DNA of 64,000 nucleotides from Bacteroidota bacterium (GTDB lineage Bacteria > Bacteroidota > Bacteroidia > Chitinophagales > Saprospiraceae), in contig CAUJEY010000233.1 of the NCBI GenBank assembly GCA_963169325.1, forward strand, positions 20,747-84,746. The letters are read 5' to 3'. Under the pieces are notes generated by a model. That model worked only from the letters and a program-made list of their open reading frames with translations. It did not search any database and was not told the origin of the DNA. Shown here piece by piece: positions 1-7,467 of this stretch (position 1 is its first letter; each line of letters begins with the position of its first letter). The position numbers and the translations under genes were made by a program.

Positions 1-75
1 TCCCTTGCATTTCAGAAGTTTTTACGTTTTCAGCGCAAATTTTTGTTTTCTTCATTTTTTGCCCGACTCGCAAAC

Positions 76-83
76 TACTTTTG
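76..83 (+). promoter_or_regulatory. -7 promoter box of corA (leaderless)
   Basis: TACTTTTG matches the Bacteroidota -7 consensus TAnnTTTG exactly. Only four bases (CTCC) separate it from the ATG at 88, so transcription should begin at or next to the start codon and the mRNA would be leaderless. No TTG is seen at the usual -33 spacing. Confidence 0.6.
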
Positions 84-87
84 CTCC

Positions 88-1146
88 ATGAGCAAAAAAC
101 GGCACAAAAAAATTCGCAAAAAAGGTTTGCCCCCCGGCTCCCTGATCTACACCGGACACCGCGAGGAGAACCCGGCGCTGGTTCAGACGGTCCGCTTTAG
201 CCCCGATCAGTACGCGGAACACCAAGGGTATGCGCAGGCGCCGGCTCAGCCCGGTGAATTGGTCTGGATTGACGTCCGCGGGCTAACCGATACGGCAATG
301 GTTGAACGGGTCGGCAGCGATTTCGAGTTACATCCCCTGGTTTTAGAAGATGTACTGAACACGCAACAACGCGCCAAATTAGAAGAATACGACAACGGCC
401 TGTTCTTTATCGTACACCACCTCCGCCTGGATACAGAACCATTGGAGTTGAACAGCGAACAAATTGCCGTTTTTATCGGCCAGCAGTTTGTGATTTCCTT
501 TCAGGAGGACCCCGACGATACCCTGCTGACCGTGCGCAAACGTATCCAGGAAGGGGTCGGCCGGCTCCGCAAAAAAGGTTCCGATTACCTCGCCTACGCC
601 ATACTCGATACCATTGTGGACAACTACTACCTGGTGCTGGATGAAATTGAAAACACCCTGCTGGAAATTGAGGGGACGCTGAACGACGCCGACAGTGCGG
701 AACCGGTTTCCAAAGCCCGGATATTCGAACTTAAACACATCATCAACAATTTTCGCCACCGGGTAATGCCCCTGCGCGACGCCGCCGCCCGGTTCTACCG
801 AACCGATTGCCCCTTCGTCGACGATTCCAACCGGCTTTACCTCCGCGATCTGATGGATCACGTAACGCAAATTTTAGACAGCATCGATAATTACCGTGAA
901 ATTCTGTCGGGGGTGGAATCGCTTTACCAGGCAGAAATCAGCAACCGGCTGAATAACGTCATGCGCCTACTCACCATCATCAGCACCATTTTTATCCCGC
1001 TCTCTTTTATCGCCGGCCTCTACGGCATGAATTTCGACAACATGCCGGAACTGCACTGGCACTTGGGTTATTTTTTCGTGCTGGGATCGATGCTGCTCGC
1101 TTCGCTGAGTATGTTGTATTATTTCCGGAGAAACAAGTGGTTGTAA
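88..1146 (+). CDS. corA: CorA family magnesium/cobalt transporter
   Basis: This is a 352-residue CorA channel for Mg2+ (and Co2+) uptake across the inner membrane. The long soluble N-terminal part is acidic and helical, as in the family. The C-terminus has two membrane helices, the first ending in the YGMNF signature (the GMN selectivity loop) and the second followed by a short basic tail. I chose the ATG at 88 because a perfect TAnnTTTG box ends four bases before it; the in-frame ATG at 43 would add 15 residues upstream of that promoter. The gene stands alone and runs convergently into the PspC-like gene. Its stop codon lies inside the left arm of a palindrome shared with that gene. The family call is secure; the ion is inferred from the family. 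Confidence 0.93.
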   Translation: MSKKRHKKIRKKGLPPGSLIYTGHREENPALVQTVRFSPDQYAEHQGYAQAPAQPGELVWIDVRGLTDTAMVERVGSDFELHPLVLEDVLNTQQRAKLEEYDNGLFFIVHHLRLDTEPLELNSEQIAVFIGQQFVISFQEDPDDTLLTVRKRIQEGVGRLRKKGSDYLAYAILDTIVDNYYLVLDEIENTLLEIEGTLNDADSAEPVSKARIFELKHIINNFRHRVMPLRDAAARFYRTDCPFVDDSNRLYLRDLMDHVTQILDSIDNYREILSGVESLYQAEISNRLNNVMRLLTIISTIFIPLSFIAGLYGMNFDNMPELHWHLGYFFVLGSMLLASLSMLYYFRRNKWL

Positions 1147-1312
1147 TAAAAAGGTTTGAAGGTTTGGGGGGTTGGAGGTTTGGGGGTTTAGGGGTTTGAA
1201 GGTTTCTGGTTTGAGCCCAACCATCTACACTAACCTGTAACCTTCCAACCAGAAACCTTCAAACCTTCCAACCAGAAACCTTCAAACCCCCAAACCTTCA
1301 AACCTTTTTATT
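1145..1312. repeat. Word-repeat palindrome between corA and pspC-like gene
   Basis: The outermost 26 bases (1145-1170 and 1287-1312) are a perfect inverted repeat that includes the stop codons of both convergent genes. The arms consist of near-tandem GGTTTGAA / GGTTTGGG words on the left and AACCTTCC / AACCAGAA words on the right. A T5 run follows the right arm on + and an A5 run precedes the left arm, so the element can act as a terminator for both genes. The same words recur at 35,930 and 63,800. Confidence 0.75.
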
Positions 1313-1544
1313 CCCACAACACACTTCGCCCGCGCCGGATATACCGGCGCAAATTCACCCAAAAAGCCACCATGAGATAGAGAATCAGCGGCGAGCCCAC
1401 GGCAATAAAGGAGGTGTAAATAAAATATTTGCGCACTTCGGCAGGCGCCACGTGCATTTTTTCTCCCAGATATTGGCATACGCCGAAAGCGTGCCGTTCT
1501 ACCAGGTCTTTTATCCAGTTTTGAAGCATGGGCAGGCGGAACAT
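1308..1544 (-). CDS. PspC-domain small membrane protein
   Basis: This small protein (78 residues from the start chosen) carries a PspC-like stretch: HAFGVCQYLGEKM, then a turn and a hydrophobic segment (TSFIAVGSPLILYLMVAFW) that would span the membrane, ending in a basic tail. PspC proteins are inner-membrane partners of phage-shock-type stress responses; in Bacteroidota short stand-alone versions are common and mostly uncharacterised. The start could be 1544 or 1529 (MLQNW). A perfect TACTTTTG box at 1556-1563 on this strand supports either and argues against the longer reading frame that begins at 1622 inside the fucosidase gene. It lies just downstream of the fucosidase gene but has its own promoter. 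The domain call is good; the role is inferred. Confidence 0.72.
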   Translation of the reverse strand: MFRLPMLQNWIKDLVERHAFGVCQYLGEKMHVAPAEVRKYFIYTSFIAVGSPLILYLMVAFWVNLRRYIRRGRSVLWE

Positions 1545-1555
1545 TAAATTTACGA

Positions 1556-1563
1556 CAAAAGTA
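1556..1563 (-). promoter_or_regulatory. -7 promoter box of pspC-like gene
   Basis: On the minus strand this reads TACTTTTG, an exact TAnnTTTG match, 11 bases before the ATG at 1544. It separates this gene transcriptionally from the upstream fucosidase gene. Confidence 0.55.
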
Positions 1564-1618
1564 ACAGATTTTCCCGACAGATGTTGAATCGGCGGTTTGT
1601 TGATTTGCGCCGCCCGTA

Positions 1619-3073
1619 TCAAATCCGCACCTTAAACACCCAGGCGTAATCGCAGGGCGGATATTGCCGGGCGGTTTGCGGGGTTTGTAAAACGGTATCA
1701 TCTCCGGCAATTATCCACGAAACAGTGCCCGGGGTCCCCAAGAGCTCTACCCGGGCGCCCTCCGGAAGATGCAGGCTGGAGAGCCGGATTTCATCGGGCA
1801 TTTGTGTCTCGCCTTCTTTTGCTAAATAAATGGCATACCAATCCTTGCCCTTTTGGGTAAAGGCAAAATTGTCGCGTTGGAACACGCCGTTAAGTGGCGT
1901 CGTGGTACCGTAAATGGCTTCTCCGTTCACGGTCATCCAATTGCCGATAGCGCGCAGGCGTTCGTACGCAGCAGGGTCCCAAGCACCGTCGGGGCCGGGC
2001 GCGATATTCAGGAGCAGGTTGCCGCCCTTGCTCACCACATCGCAGAGGGTATGGATGAGGCGGCGCGGGCTCTTGTAATTTTCATTAAAAATATAGGACC
2101 ACGAATCGCCCATGGTCATACAGGTTTCCCAGGGGACGCCGAGCGGCGCCGGCGGGATGCCCTGCTCCGGGGTGAGGTAGTTTTCGTATTCGCCCGGAAT
2201 CCAGCGATCCACCACCATGATGCCGGGCTGGCGTTTGCGGGCCATCGCGGCGATACGCGGCATGTCTGCGTCCTGCCCTTCCGGAATACCGCGCTGCCAG
2301 GATTCTTCCCGGTTGATGGTGCGGGCCGGGCGCACCCAGGCGCCGTCGAGCCACAGCAGGTCGAGGCGGCCGTAGTTGGTACATAGTTCTTCCAGTTGCC
2401 GGAAAGTAAATTCTTTAAATTGTTTGTATCGCTCCGGGTATTTTTTCAGGTCGTAATTGATATTGCGGTCTTTCGGCGGGAAATAAGGCCACCAGAAATC
2501 GGTGCTGTGCCAGTCGGGTTTTGAAAAATAAGCGCCCACCTTAAAACCCTGTGCCCGGAAAGCATTGAAAATTTCAAGGGTCACATCCGCCTTTGGATTT
2601 TTGGAAAAAGCGCATTGCGGATCGGTAATTTTATAATCCGTTTGTTTGGTGTCGAACATGCAAAAACCGTCGTGGTGTTTGGTCGTAAATACTACGTAGC
2701 GCATGCCGGCTTGTTGGGCGGCGGCGGCCCATTGTTCCGGTGCAAAACGCAGCGGATAAAAGGTCGCCGGCAACTGATCGTACGCTTTTTTATAACCGTG
2801 CCAATCGCCGGCATACGGCCCCCGGCGTTCGCACCAACCCTCGTCCTCGGGGCAGAGGCTCCAGCTTTCCACCACGCCCCACTGGCTGTACGGCCCCCAG
2901 TGCATCAGCAGCCCGAATTTCAGGCCTTGCCATTCGGCCAGATTTTGGCGCACGAGGGAATCGGTAGGCACGACGTATTGCCGGGTGTTGTGTTGTGCAG
3001 CGGCATATAGTGACCCGAATAACAAAAATATAATGGCAGCGGCGCCACGGATTGAAACTGGATTGAAAGACAT
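1619..3073 (-). CDS. Alpha-L-fucosidase, glycoside hydrolase family 29
   Basis: This is a 484-residue exported GH29 enzyme that releases alpha-linked L-fucose from glycans. A signal peptide covers roughly residues 1-27 (hydrophobic core AAAIIFLLFGSLYAAA). The catalytic barrel shows the family motifs MHWGPYS (about residue 57), TKHHDGFCMF (131-140) and WLDG, in which Asp243 matches the catalytic nucleophile. A short beta domain follows. There is no type IX sorting tail, so it is probably periplasmic or lipid-free outer-surface. No glycan-uptake (SusC/D) genes lie next to it, so it is not in an obvious polysaccharide utilisation locus. The acid/base residue of GH29 is poorly conserved and I do not assign it. 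The exact fucosyl linkage cannot be told from sequence alone. Confidence 0.92.
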   Translation of the reverse strand: MSFNPVSIRGAAAIIFLLFGSLYAAAQHNTRQYVVPTDSLVRQNLAEWQGLKFGLLMHWGPYSQWGVVESWSLCPEDEGWCERRGPYAGDWHGYKKAYDQLPATFYPLRFAPEQWAAAAQQAGMRYVVFTTKHHDGFCMFDTKQTDYKITDPQCAFSKNPKADVTLEIFNAFRAQGFKVGAYFSKPDWHSTDFWWPYFPPKDRNINYDLKKYPERYKQFKEFTFRQLEELCTNYGRLDLLWLDGAWVRPARTINREESWQRGIPEGQDADMPRIAAMARKRQPGIMVVDRWIPGEYENYLTPEQGIPPAPLGVPWETCMTMGDSWSYIFNENYKSPRRLIHTLCDVVSKGGNLLLNIAPGPDGAWDPAAYERLRAIGNWMTVNGEAIYGTTTPLNGVFQRDNFAFTQKGKDWYAIYLAKEGETQMPDEIRLSSLHLPEGARVELLGTPGTVSWIIAGDDTVLQTPQTARQYPPCDYAWVFKVRI

Positions 3074-3098
3074 GACTATATCGTGTAAGTTAGATGCG

Positions 3099-4151
3099 CT
3101 AATCTGGGTGATTTTCCAATATTGCCCTTATCTCGCCAAGTGGCAGGTTGAAAATATCCGCGAGCTTTTCCGGATCAGTTCCGGAAGCATGTATCGTTAT
3201 GATGGCTCTTTCAAGTTGTTCCCTTTTTTTGAGCAATTCTTTATCCTTTTCCGATATGGTTTTTTCTTTTTCCGATATGGTTTTATCCTTTTCCGATATG
3301 GTTTTTTCCTTCTCCGATATGGTTTTTTCCTTCTCCAGTATGGTTTCTTCTTTTTCTGATATGGTTTTTTCCTTCTCTGCAAGGAAGGCTTCTTTTGAAG
3401 AGATTAACCGCTGATAATCTTTAATTTCTTCGATTATTTCATCCTCTGCTTCCATCGTTTGCCGTACAGTAGGATCGGCCACAGCTTTTTGAAGTCTGCG
3501 CAGTAGCGGCCGGTAGCGTTCAGGCAAGTCGTCTTCATTTACGGTCAGGAAATGGGGATCATCCGTAGCACCGGATTGGTCGAAAAGGGCGAGCAGTTGT
3601 TCCAGTTCGGTACGGCGCCTGCCTTTGAGATATGGAATTTGAATAATGATACTGTCGTGGGTTAGGCTTTCGATAAATTCCTCTTTTTCCAGAATTTGTT
3701 CGCCGGTGGCGGCATCCGAGTATACGCGGTTTACGCGCACCACGGGCGCTTTTACGTGGTCGAGCGTATGCCCCAGGAAGTAAATGCTGAGGATGGGTAG
3801 TGCGCGCCGGAAGGGGTACTCGGGCGCCGGTTCGCGCACCACGTTTTCTTTACTTCCGTATTGTTCGCCCAGGTAGCGGCGGAAGCGCATTATATCACTG
3901 GCTAATTTGGCCTTTTGCAGTTCGAGAATAATGAGTTTCTGGTTGCCATCTTCGTCGAGAATGCGGGCGCTGAAATCCATACGGAGCACTGTGAGCATTT
4001 CTCCGATGGGGAAATGGTGTTCGGTAGGCCGGAATTCCAGCGAAAGCACCTCTTTGCCGATGATGGCGGAGAGTAGCAGTTTGGCTACCTTCTCGTCGTT
4101 CATCATATACTTGAAAACGACGTCGTAGATTGGGTTGGCTATTTGTACCAT
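3099..4151 (-). CDS. PD-(D/E)XK nuclease family protein (Rpn/transposase-associated), copy A
   Basis: This 350-residue protein belongs to the PD-(D/E)XK 'transposase' / Rpn-like recombination nuclease group. The start MVQIANPIYDVVFKYMM and the segment DEDGNQKLIILELQ give the D...ExQ active-site pattern seen in these nucleases. Residues 259-307 are seven tandem heptads of the type EKEKTIS, encoded by 21-bp DNA repeats, which should form a coiled coil. The last 40 residues (ASGTDPEKLADIFNLPLGEI) resemble a small helix-turn-helix found at the end of this family. A second copy at 24,854-25,828 in opposite orientation differs at only about ten of the first 265 residues but has three heptads instead of seven. 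The family role in DNA rearrangement is known for Rpn proteins; here it is inferred. Confidence 0.85.
   Translation of the reverse strand: MVQIANPIYDVVFKYMMNDEKVAKLLLSAIIGKEVLSLEFRPTEHHFPIGEMLTVLRMDFSARILDEDGNQKLIILELQKAKLASDIMRFRRYLGEQYGSKENVVREPAPEYPFRRALPILSIYFLGHTLDHVKAPVVRVNRVYSDAATGEQILEKEEFIESLTHDSIIIQIPYLKGRRRTELEQLLALFDQSGATDDPHFLTVNEDDLPERYRPLLRRLQKAVADPTVRQTMEAEDEIIEEIKDYQRLISSKEAFLAEKEKTISEKEETILEKEKTISEKEKTISEKDKTISEKEKTISEKDKELLKKREQLERAIITIHASGTDPEKLADIFNLPLGEIRAILENHPD
3231..3377 (-). repeat. Seven tandem 21-bp repeats inside nuclease copy A
   Basis: Seven 21-bp units, each encoding a heptad close to EKEKTIS, lie end to end. On the + strand they read as CCGATATGGTTTTTTCCTT-like units. 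The paralogue at 25.6 kb has only three units, so the array length has changed since the duplication. Confidence 0.85.
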
Positions 4152-4199
4152 GATGCGTTGTATGGATGGTTGAAGGGCCGTTTCATCCGGTTATACACG

Positions 4200-4207
4200 C
4201 AAAATTA
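4200..4207 (-). promoter_or_regulatory. -7 promoter box of nuclease copy A
   Basis: The minus strand reads TAATTTTG, an exact TAnnTTTG match, 48 bases before the ATG at 4151. The promoter differs from that of copy B; homology between the copies begins only about ten bases before the ATG. Confidence 0.45.
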
Positions 4208-4318
4208 AAACAAAAAGTTTTTATATGTCGTTTTTTCAGCACTTCATCACGAAAATAGTTCGGTGGTTTTTATAAAAATACTGAAAATCAATATTTTATA
4301 AGTCTGTTAGATAAAAGT

Positions 4319-5914
4319 CTACTCCTTCCCCCGCACCACCAATACTCGCTTGCTACCTAAATACCGCTCGTCCAACCACAATCGTAATGCATACACGCCC
4401 GCGGGCAGGCCTTGCGTAACTAATCGCAATTGACCGCCCGGCTGCTCCGCGCTCCCTACAAGCATACCCTGAACGTTGTGCAGTGTAGCCCGCAGCGTCC
4501 CCCCGGAATAATCCGGATAATCTACAAGCAGGAAATCCTGAACAGGGTTGGGGCGTATGCGGAAAGCATCGGGTAAAGCGGACAATTCAGGCGCGCCTAC
4601 AATGCCGAGCGTATCGCAGATACTGCCGGCCAAACTGGTGAGACGGTAGTTGGGCAGATGCGGCAGCGTGCGAACGTTGGACACCGGGAGTGGCACGCCG
4701 CGTGCGCGGAAATCCAATTTAGCGACAGCAATGGTATCGCTATCTGGGTTGCGCAAGGCGTGCAGGTGCTTAGCCCGCGAAGGAATGTTTCCGTAAATGC
4801 GCCCGTCCGGCCCATTCACCAGGGCATGAAACGTATTGCCCGGCACGTCGAACGGACTCTCCCGGAGCGGATCGTAGGAAAAACGAACGGTATCTAACCG
4901 GATCGGCCCCGGCAGATCGGGCTGCAAGTCGGCGCGGAAGAGCACGTTTTGCGATGTGGCGTACAGGTATCGCCCGCTTGGAGAGAACGCTACACCGCCG
5001 CCGGGAATCCAGTGCGTGGGCGCAGGTAGTTCCAGCGCATTGGCGAATACGCCTGCACAGCGGTCGAAGTCCAGCACCGTCACCTTGCAGTCACCCCAAT
5101 TGGCCAAGCGGTCGCCCTGAAGCGAGGCCGTTGTGCCGATATGTTTTTCGCATTCGACTTCTGAAAGCAGCATGGTTTGCGGCGGCATCGGTGAAAACCC
5201 GTCCGGCCCGAGCAGAAATGTGTGCCAGACCCTGTTGCCAAACTCCGGTAAGATGACCCACCAGTCGCGTCCGTTGCCGTGGCGCACAGCCGTGAAAGTG
5301 CCGAGATCGCCCGCTTGCAATATGTTGTTTTTGGCGGTTACGTCGCCAAGGCCGTTTTGCAAGGACATGTCTACCCCTGTAAAGTATAGCGGCCCGAGGC
5401 GCAGTTTGCGCACGGGATCGTAGGATGCGCCTGTGTGCAGCAGGTAGTACCGGGCAGGGTTGCCAGGATCGGGCAGAATCATGGCGCCTTGCGGTACGAT
5501 GTAGCCTTTTCCGGGACATACCATGTCGCCTATGTCTCCTGGATTCAGCCCGGCTCCGTTGGGCATTACCTGGTGGTGGCGGTCGGCCACTTCGCAGCCG
5601 TTGGTATAAAAAAGCAGGTTGCCGTCCGGGCCGGTCATAACGGCCACGGTGCTTTCGAAGTTGAAGGCCAGGGCGGCCGGTTCCACCAGTACGGTATCGT
5701 CAGATATCCGGATTTGAGCATGGCCATACCCCGGCATACCCGGAAATTCATCATACCCCGCGAGCCATAAACTGCCGGATTTTTGGGCAATGGCAGCATG
5801 ACACAGCGTCAAACAAATAATACACAATAGTGGACGAATGACAAAATTCCAAGCGCGGCAAGCATGCACTCTGTTTGGTTGCCGACCTTTTTTAATGGTA
5901 AAAAAGCGCTTCAT
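4319..5914 (-). CDS. Secreted protein with type IX sorting domain (beta-propeller-like)
   Basis: This is a 531-residue exported protein of unknown role. Starting at ATG 5914 it has a basic N-terminus and then a long hydrophobic signal segment (FVIRPLLCIICLTLCHAAIA). The body shows repeated blade-like blocks: LFYTNGCEV, RYYLLHTG, GNGRDWWVILPEFG, AFSPSGRYLYATSQ and GPDGRIYGNIPS. These resemble a propeller of 'current state of a data stream' type common in Bacteroidota. It ends with a type IX secretion domain (IRPNPVQDFLLVDY ... GVYALRLWLD). The in-frame ATG at 5953 would overlap the upstream gene. It lies 11 nt behind a paralogue with the same blocks, so the two are probably co-transcribed and arose by tandem duplication. 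Confidence 0.82.
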   Translation of the reverse strand: MKRFFTIKKGRQPNRVHACRAWNFVIRPLLCIICLTLCHAAIAQKSGSLWLAGYDEFPGMPGYGHAQIRISDDTVLVEPAALAFNFESTVAVMTGPDGNLLFYTNGCEVADRHHQVMPNGAGLNPGDIGDMVCPGKGYIVPQGAMILPDPGNPARYYLLHTGASYDPVRKLRLGPLYFTGVDMSLQNGLGDVTAKNNILQAGDLGTFTAVRHGNGRDWWVILPEFGNRVWHTFLLGPDGFSPMPPQTMLLSEVECEKHIGTTASLQGDRLANWGDCKVTVLDFDRCAGVFANALELPAPTHWIPGGGVAFSPSGRYLYATSQNVLFRADLQPDLPGPIRLDTVRFSYDPLRESPFDVPGNTFHALVNGPDGRIYGNIPSRAKHLHALRNPDSDTIAVAKLDFRARGVPLPVSNVRTLPHLPNYRLTSLAGSICDTLGIVGAPELSALPDAFRIRPNPVQDFLLVDYPDYSGGTLRATLHNVQGMLVGSAEQPGGQLRLVTQGLPAGVYALRLWLDERYLGSKRVLVVRGKE

Positions 5915-5925
5915 ATTTCTTCTTT

Positions 5926-7383
5926 TTAATGTTTTCCCTCCTGTTTTTCCCATACCTCACCTTCCCTCGTCTCTTGTTCCCGCCGTTGTTCCTCCAGCCG
6001 CCGCAGGGCCATCTCGGCCATGCCCGGAGGTTTGATCCTGGGCTTGTCCGAAGGTTTTCCTATCGGCGGCAGCAGGGTATAGCCGGCTGTGCCGCGCCGC
6101 TGAGCGGGCGGCTCGTACACCCGATGCTCGAAGCCGCCGCCCGGCCCTTGGTAGCCCAGGGTGTCGCAGGGCGAGCCGGCCCACCTACCCAGCCGGTAGT
6201 TGGGGAAGAGACACATGGTGCCGTCGTTAAATTTTGGAAGATCCAGACCGTGCTGCTGCATGTCGGCCCCAAAGCCTGGCAGGATAGGACTGTGAATGAC
6301 GTGCATGGCAAGTGTACTATTCGTGGTGGCATAGTATATTTTGCCGTCCGGGCCGAGGTTTGGATTCCAATAACCTGTTACGAAAGGCTGAAAAGGTGAT
6401 GCCTGACCATCTAAATATGCCAAGGTGTCAAGGGTTGCGGCAATGTCGGTCGCATACAAGTCCAGCACCGTGACAAACCGACGGGAGGATACATATAAAT
6501 GCCGGGAGTCCGGCGCGAACACCGTGGCGAACCCGAAGAATTCCGGATCGGCAAAGGGAAGCACGCGCAGGCCGCCGAACGTGCCGGTGCAGCGGTCGAA
6601 ATCATAGATGTGCAAACCGTTTATACCGTCGCAACGGATGTAAGTACGCCCGTCGGGCGACATGGCGTTGACGGACTGGTACTCATCGCCGGGAAAATCG
6701 AAAGCCATTTCGGTCTCGAAAGGCCCATGCACCCCATCCGGGTCGAGCAGGAAGGTGTAAATCGTGGGTGTTGAGAGCGCGCCGGTGATGATCCACCAGT
6801 CGCGCCCGTTGCCATGCTTCACTGCCACCGGGTCTATATAATCTCCAGCCACCGGCAACAACACCTGGTTCTTTTTTGTCACAGCTCCCAAACCATTGTT
6901 GACGTTCATGTCGATCAAAGTGAAATAAAAAGGTGAGGTAATTACTGTTGTCGTAATTGCCGTACCCATGTGAAAGAAATAGTACTGGTTGGAGGCTCCG
7001 GGCGCCGGCAACCCAAAACAAAACGGCCCATTCGGGTATGAATCATGCTGCCAATTGAGCCAGACTGGGCCGGGATTGATGGTATCGCCGTTGAGCATGA
7101 CATTGTGGGTCGTGTCCCGAATAGAAATACCGTTGGTGTAAAAGAGCAGACGTCCCAATGAGTCACTACACACACCGCAGTAGAAGCTCATGTTAACTTT
7201 TTTCTGTTGTCGATAGATGAAGGGAGGGGCATAATTGAAGTTTATATTTGCGCCACCGAGTAATGTGTCACTACTATTATTTAAATAGCCAAAAATCCAG
7301 TTATAGTCGTGCTTTTGGGCAATAGAAATAGTTGGTACTTGCAAAATCAACATAAGTATCCGCCAATAATATATACTGTGCAT
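5926..7383 (-). CDS. Secreted propeller-like paralogue lacking a sorting domain
   Basis: This 485-residue protein is a tandem paralogue of the downstream gene. Shared blocks in the same order are LFYTNGISIRD, NQYYFFHMGTA, GNGRDWWIITG, FAPDSRHLYVSSR and LGPDGKIYYATTN, then FPNYRLGRWAGSPCDTLG. A signal peptide covers residues 1-22 (MLILQVPTISIAQ). Where the neighbour continues into a type IX sorting domain, this one has a proline-rich stretch and a highly charged tail (RRLEEQRREQETREGEVW). I looked for a lost sorting domain in the other frames and saw none, so a simple frameshift is unlikely. It should reach the periplasm, but its route further out is unclear. Function unknown. Confidence 0.78.
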   Translation of the reverse strand: MHSIYYWRILMLILQVPTISIAQKHDYNWIFGYLNNSSDTLLGGANINFNYAPPFIYRQQKKVNMSFYCGVCSDSLGRLLFYTNGISIRDTTHNVMLNGDTINPGPVWLNWQHDSYPNGPFCFGLPAPGASNQYYFFHMGTAITTTVITSPFYFTLIDMNVNNGLGAVTKKNQVLLPVAGDYIDPVAVKHGNGRDWWIITGALSTPTIYTFLLDPDGVHGPFETEMAFDFPGDEYQSVNAMSPDGRTYIRCDGINGLHIYDFDRCTGTFGGLRVLPFADPEFFGFATVFAPDSRHLYVSSRRFVTVLDLYATDIAATLDTLAYLDGQASPFQPFVTGYWNPNLGPDGKIYYATTNSTLAMHVIHSPILPGFGADMQQHGLDLPKFNDGTMCLFPNYRLGRWAGSPCDTLGYQGPGGGFEHRVYEPPAQRRGTAGYTLLPPIGKPSDKPRIKPPGMAEMALRRLEEQRREQETREGEVWEKQEGKH

Positions 7384-7467
7384 AATTGCTGTATAGGGAA
7401 AGTGAAACGGGAAATAGGGCTACTGCCGTTCTGCACGACAGTAGCCCATAGAGAATAATCCATAAAA

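Noticed and set aside
1282..1710. 142-residue minus-strand frame spanning the pspC-like gene
   Set aside because: It overlaps both the fucosidase end and the PspC-like gene in another frame and has no recognisable features.
3148..3414. Plus-strand repetitive frames (SFSDMVF and RYGFF types) opposite nuclease copy A
   Set aside because: They are antisense shadows of the 21-bp heptad repeats; the nuclease reading has homology at both ends and a near-identical paralogue.
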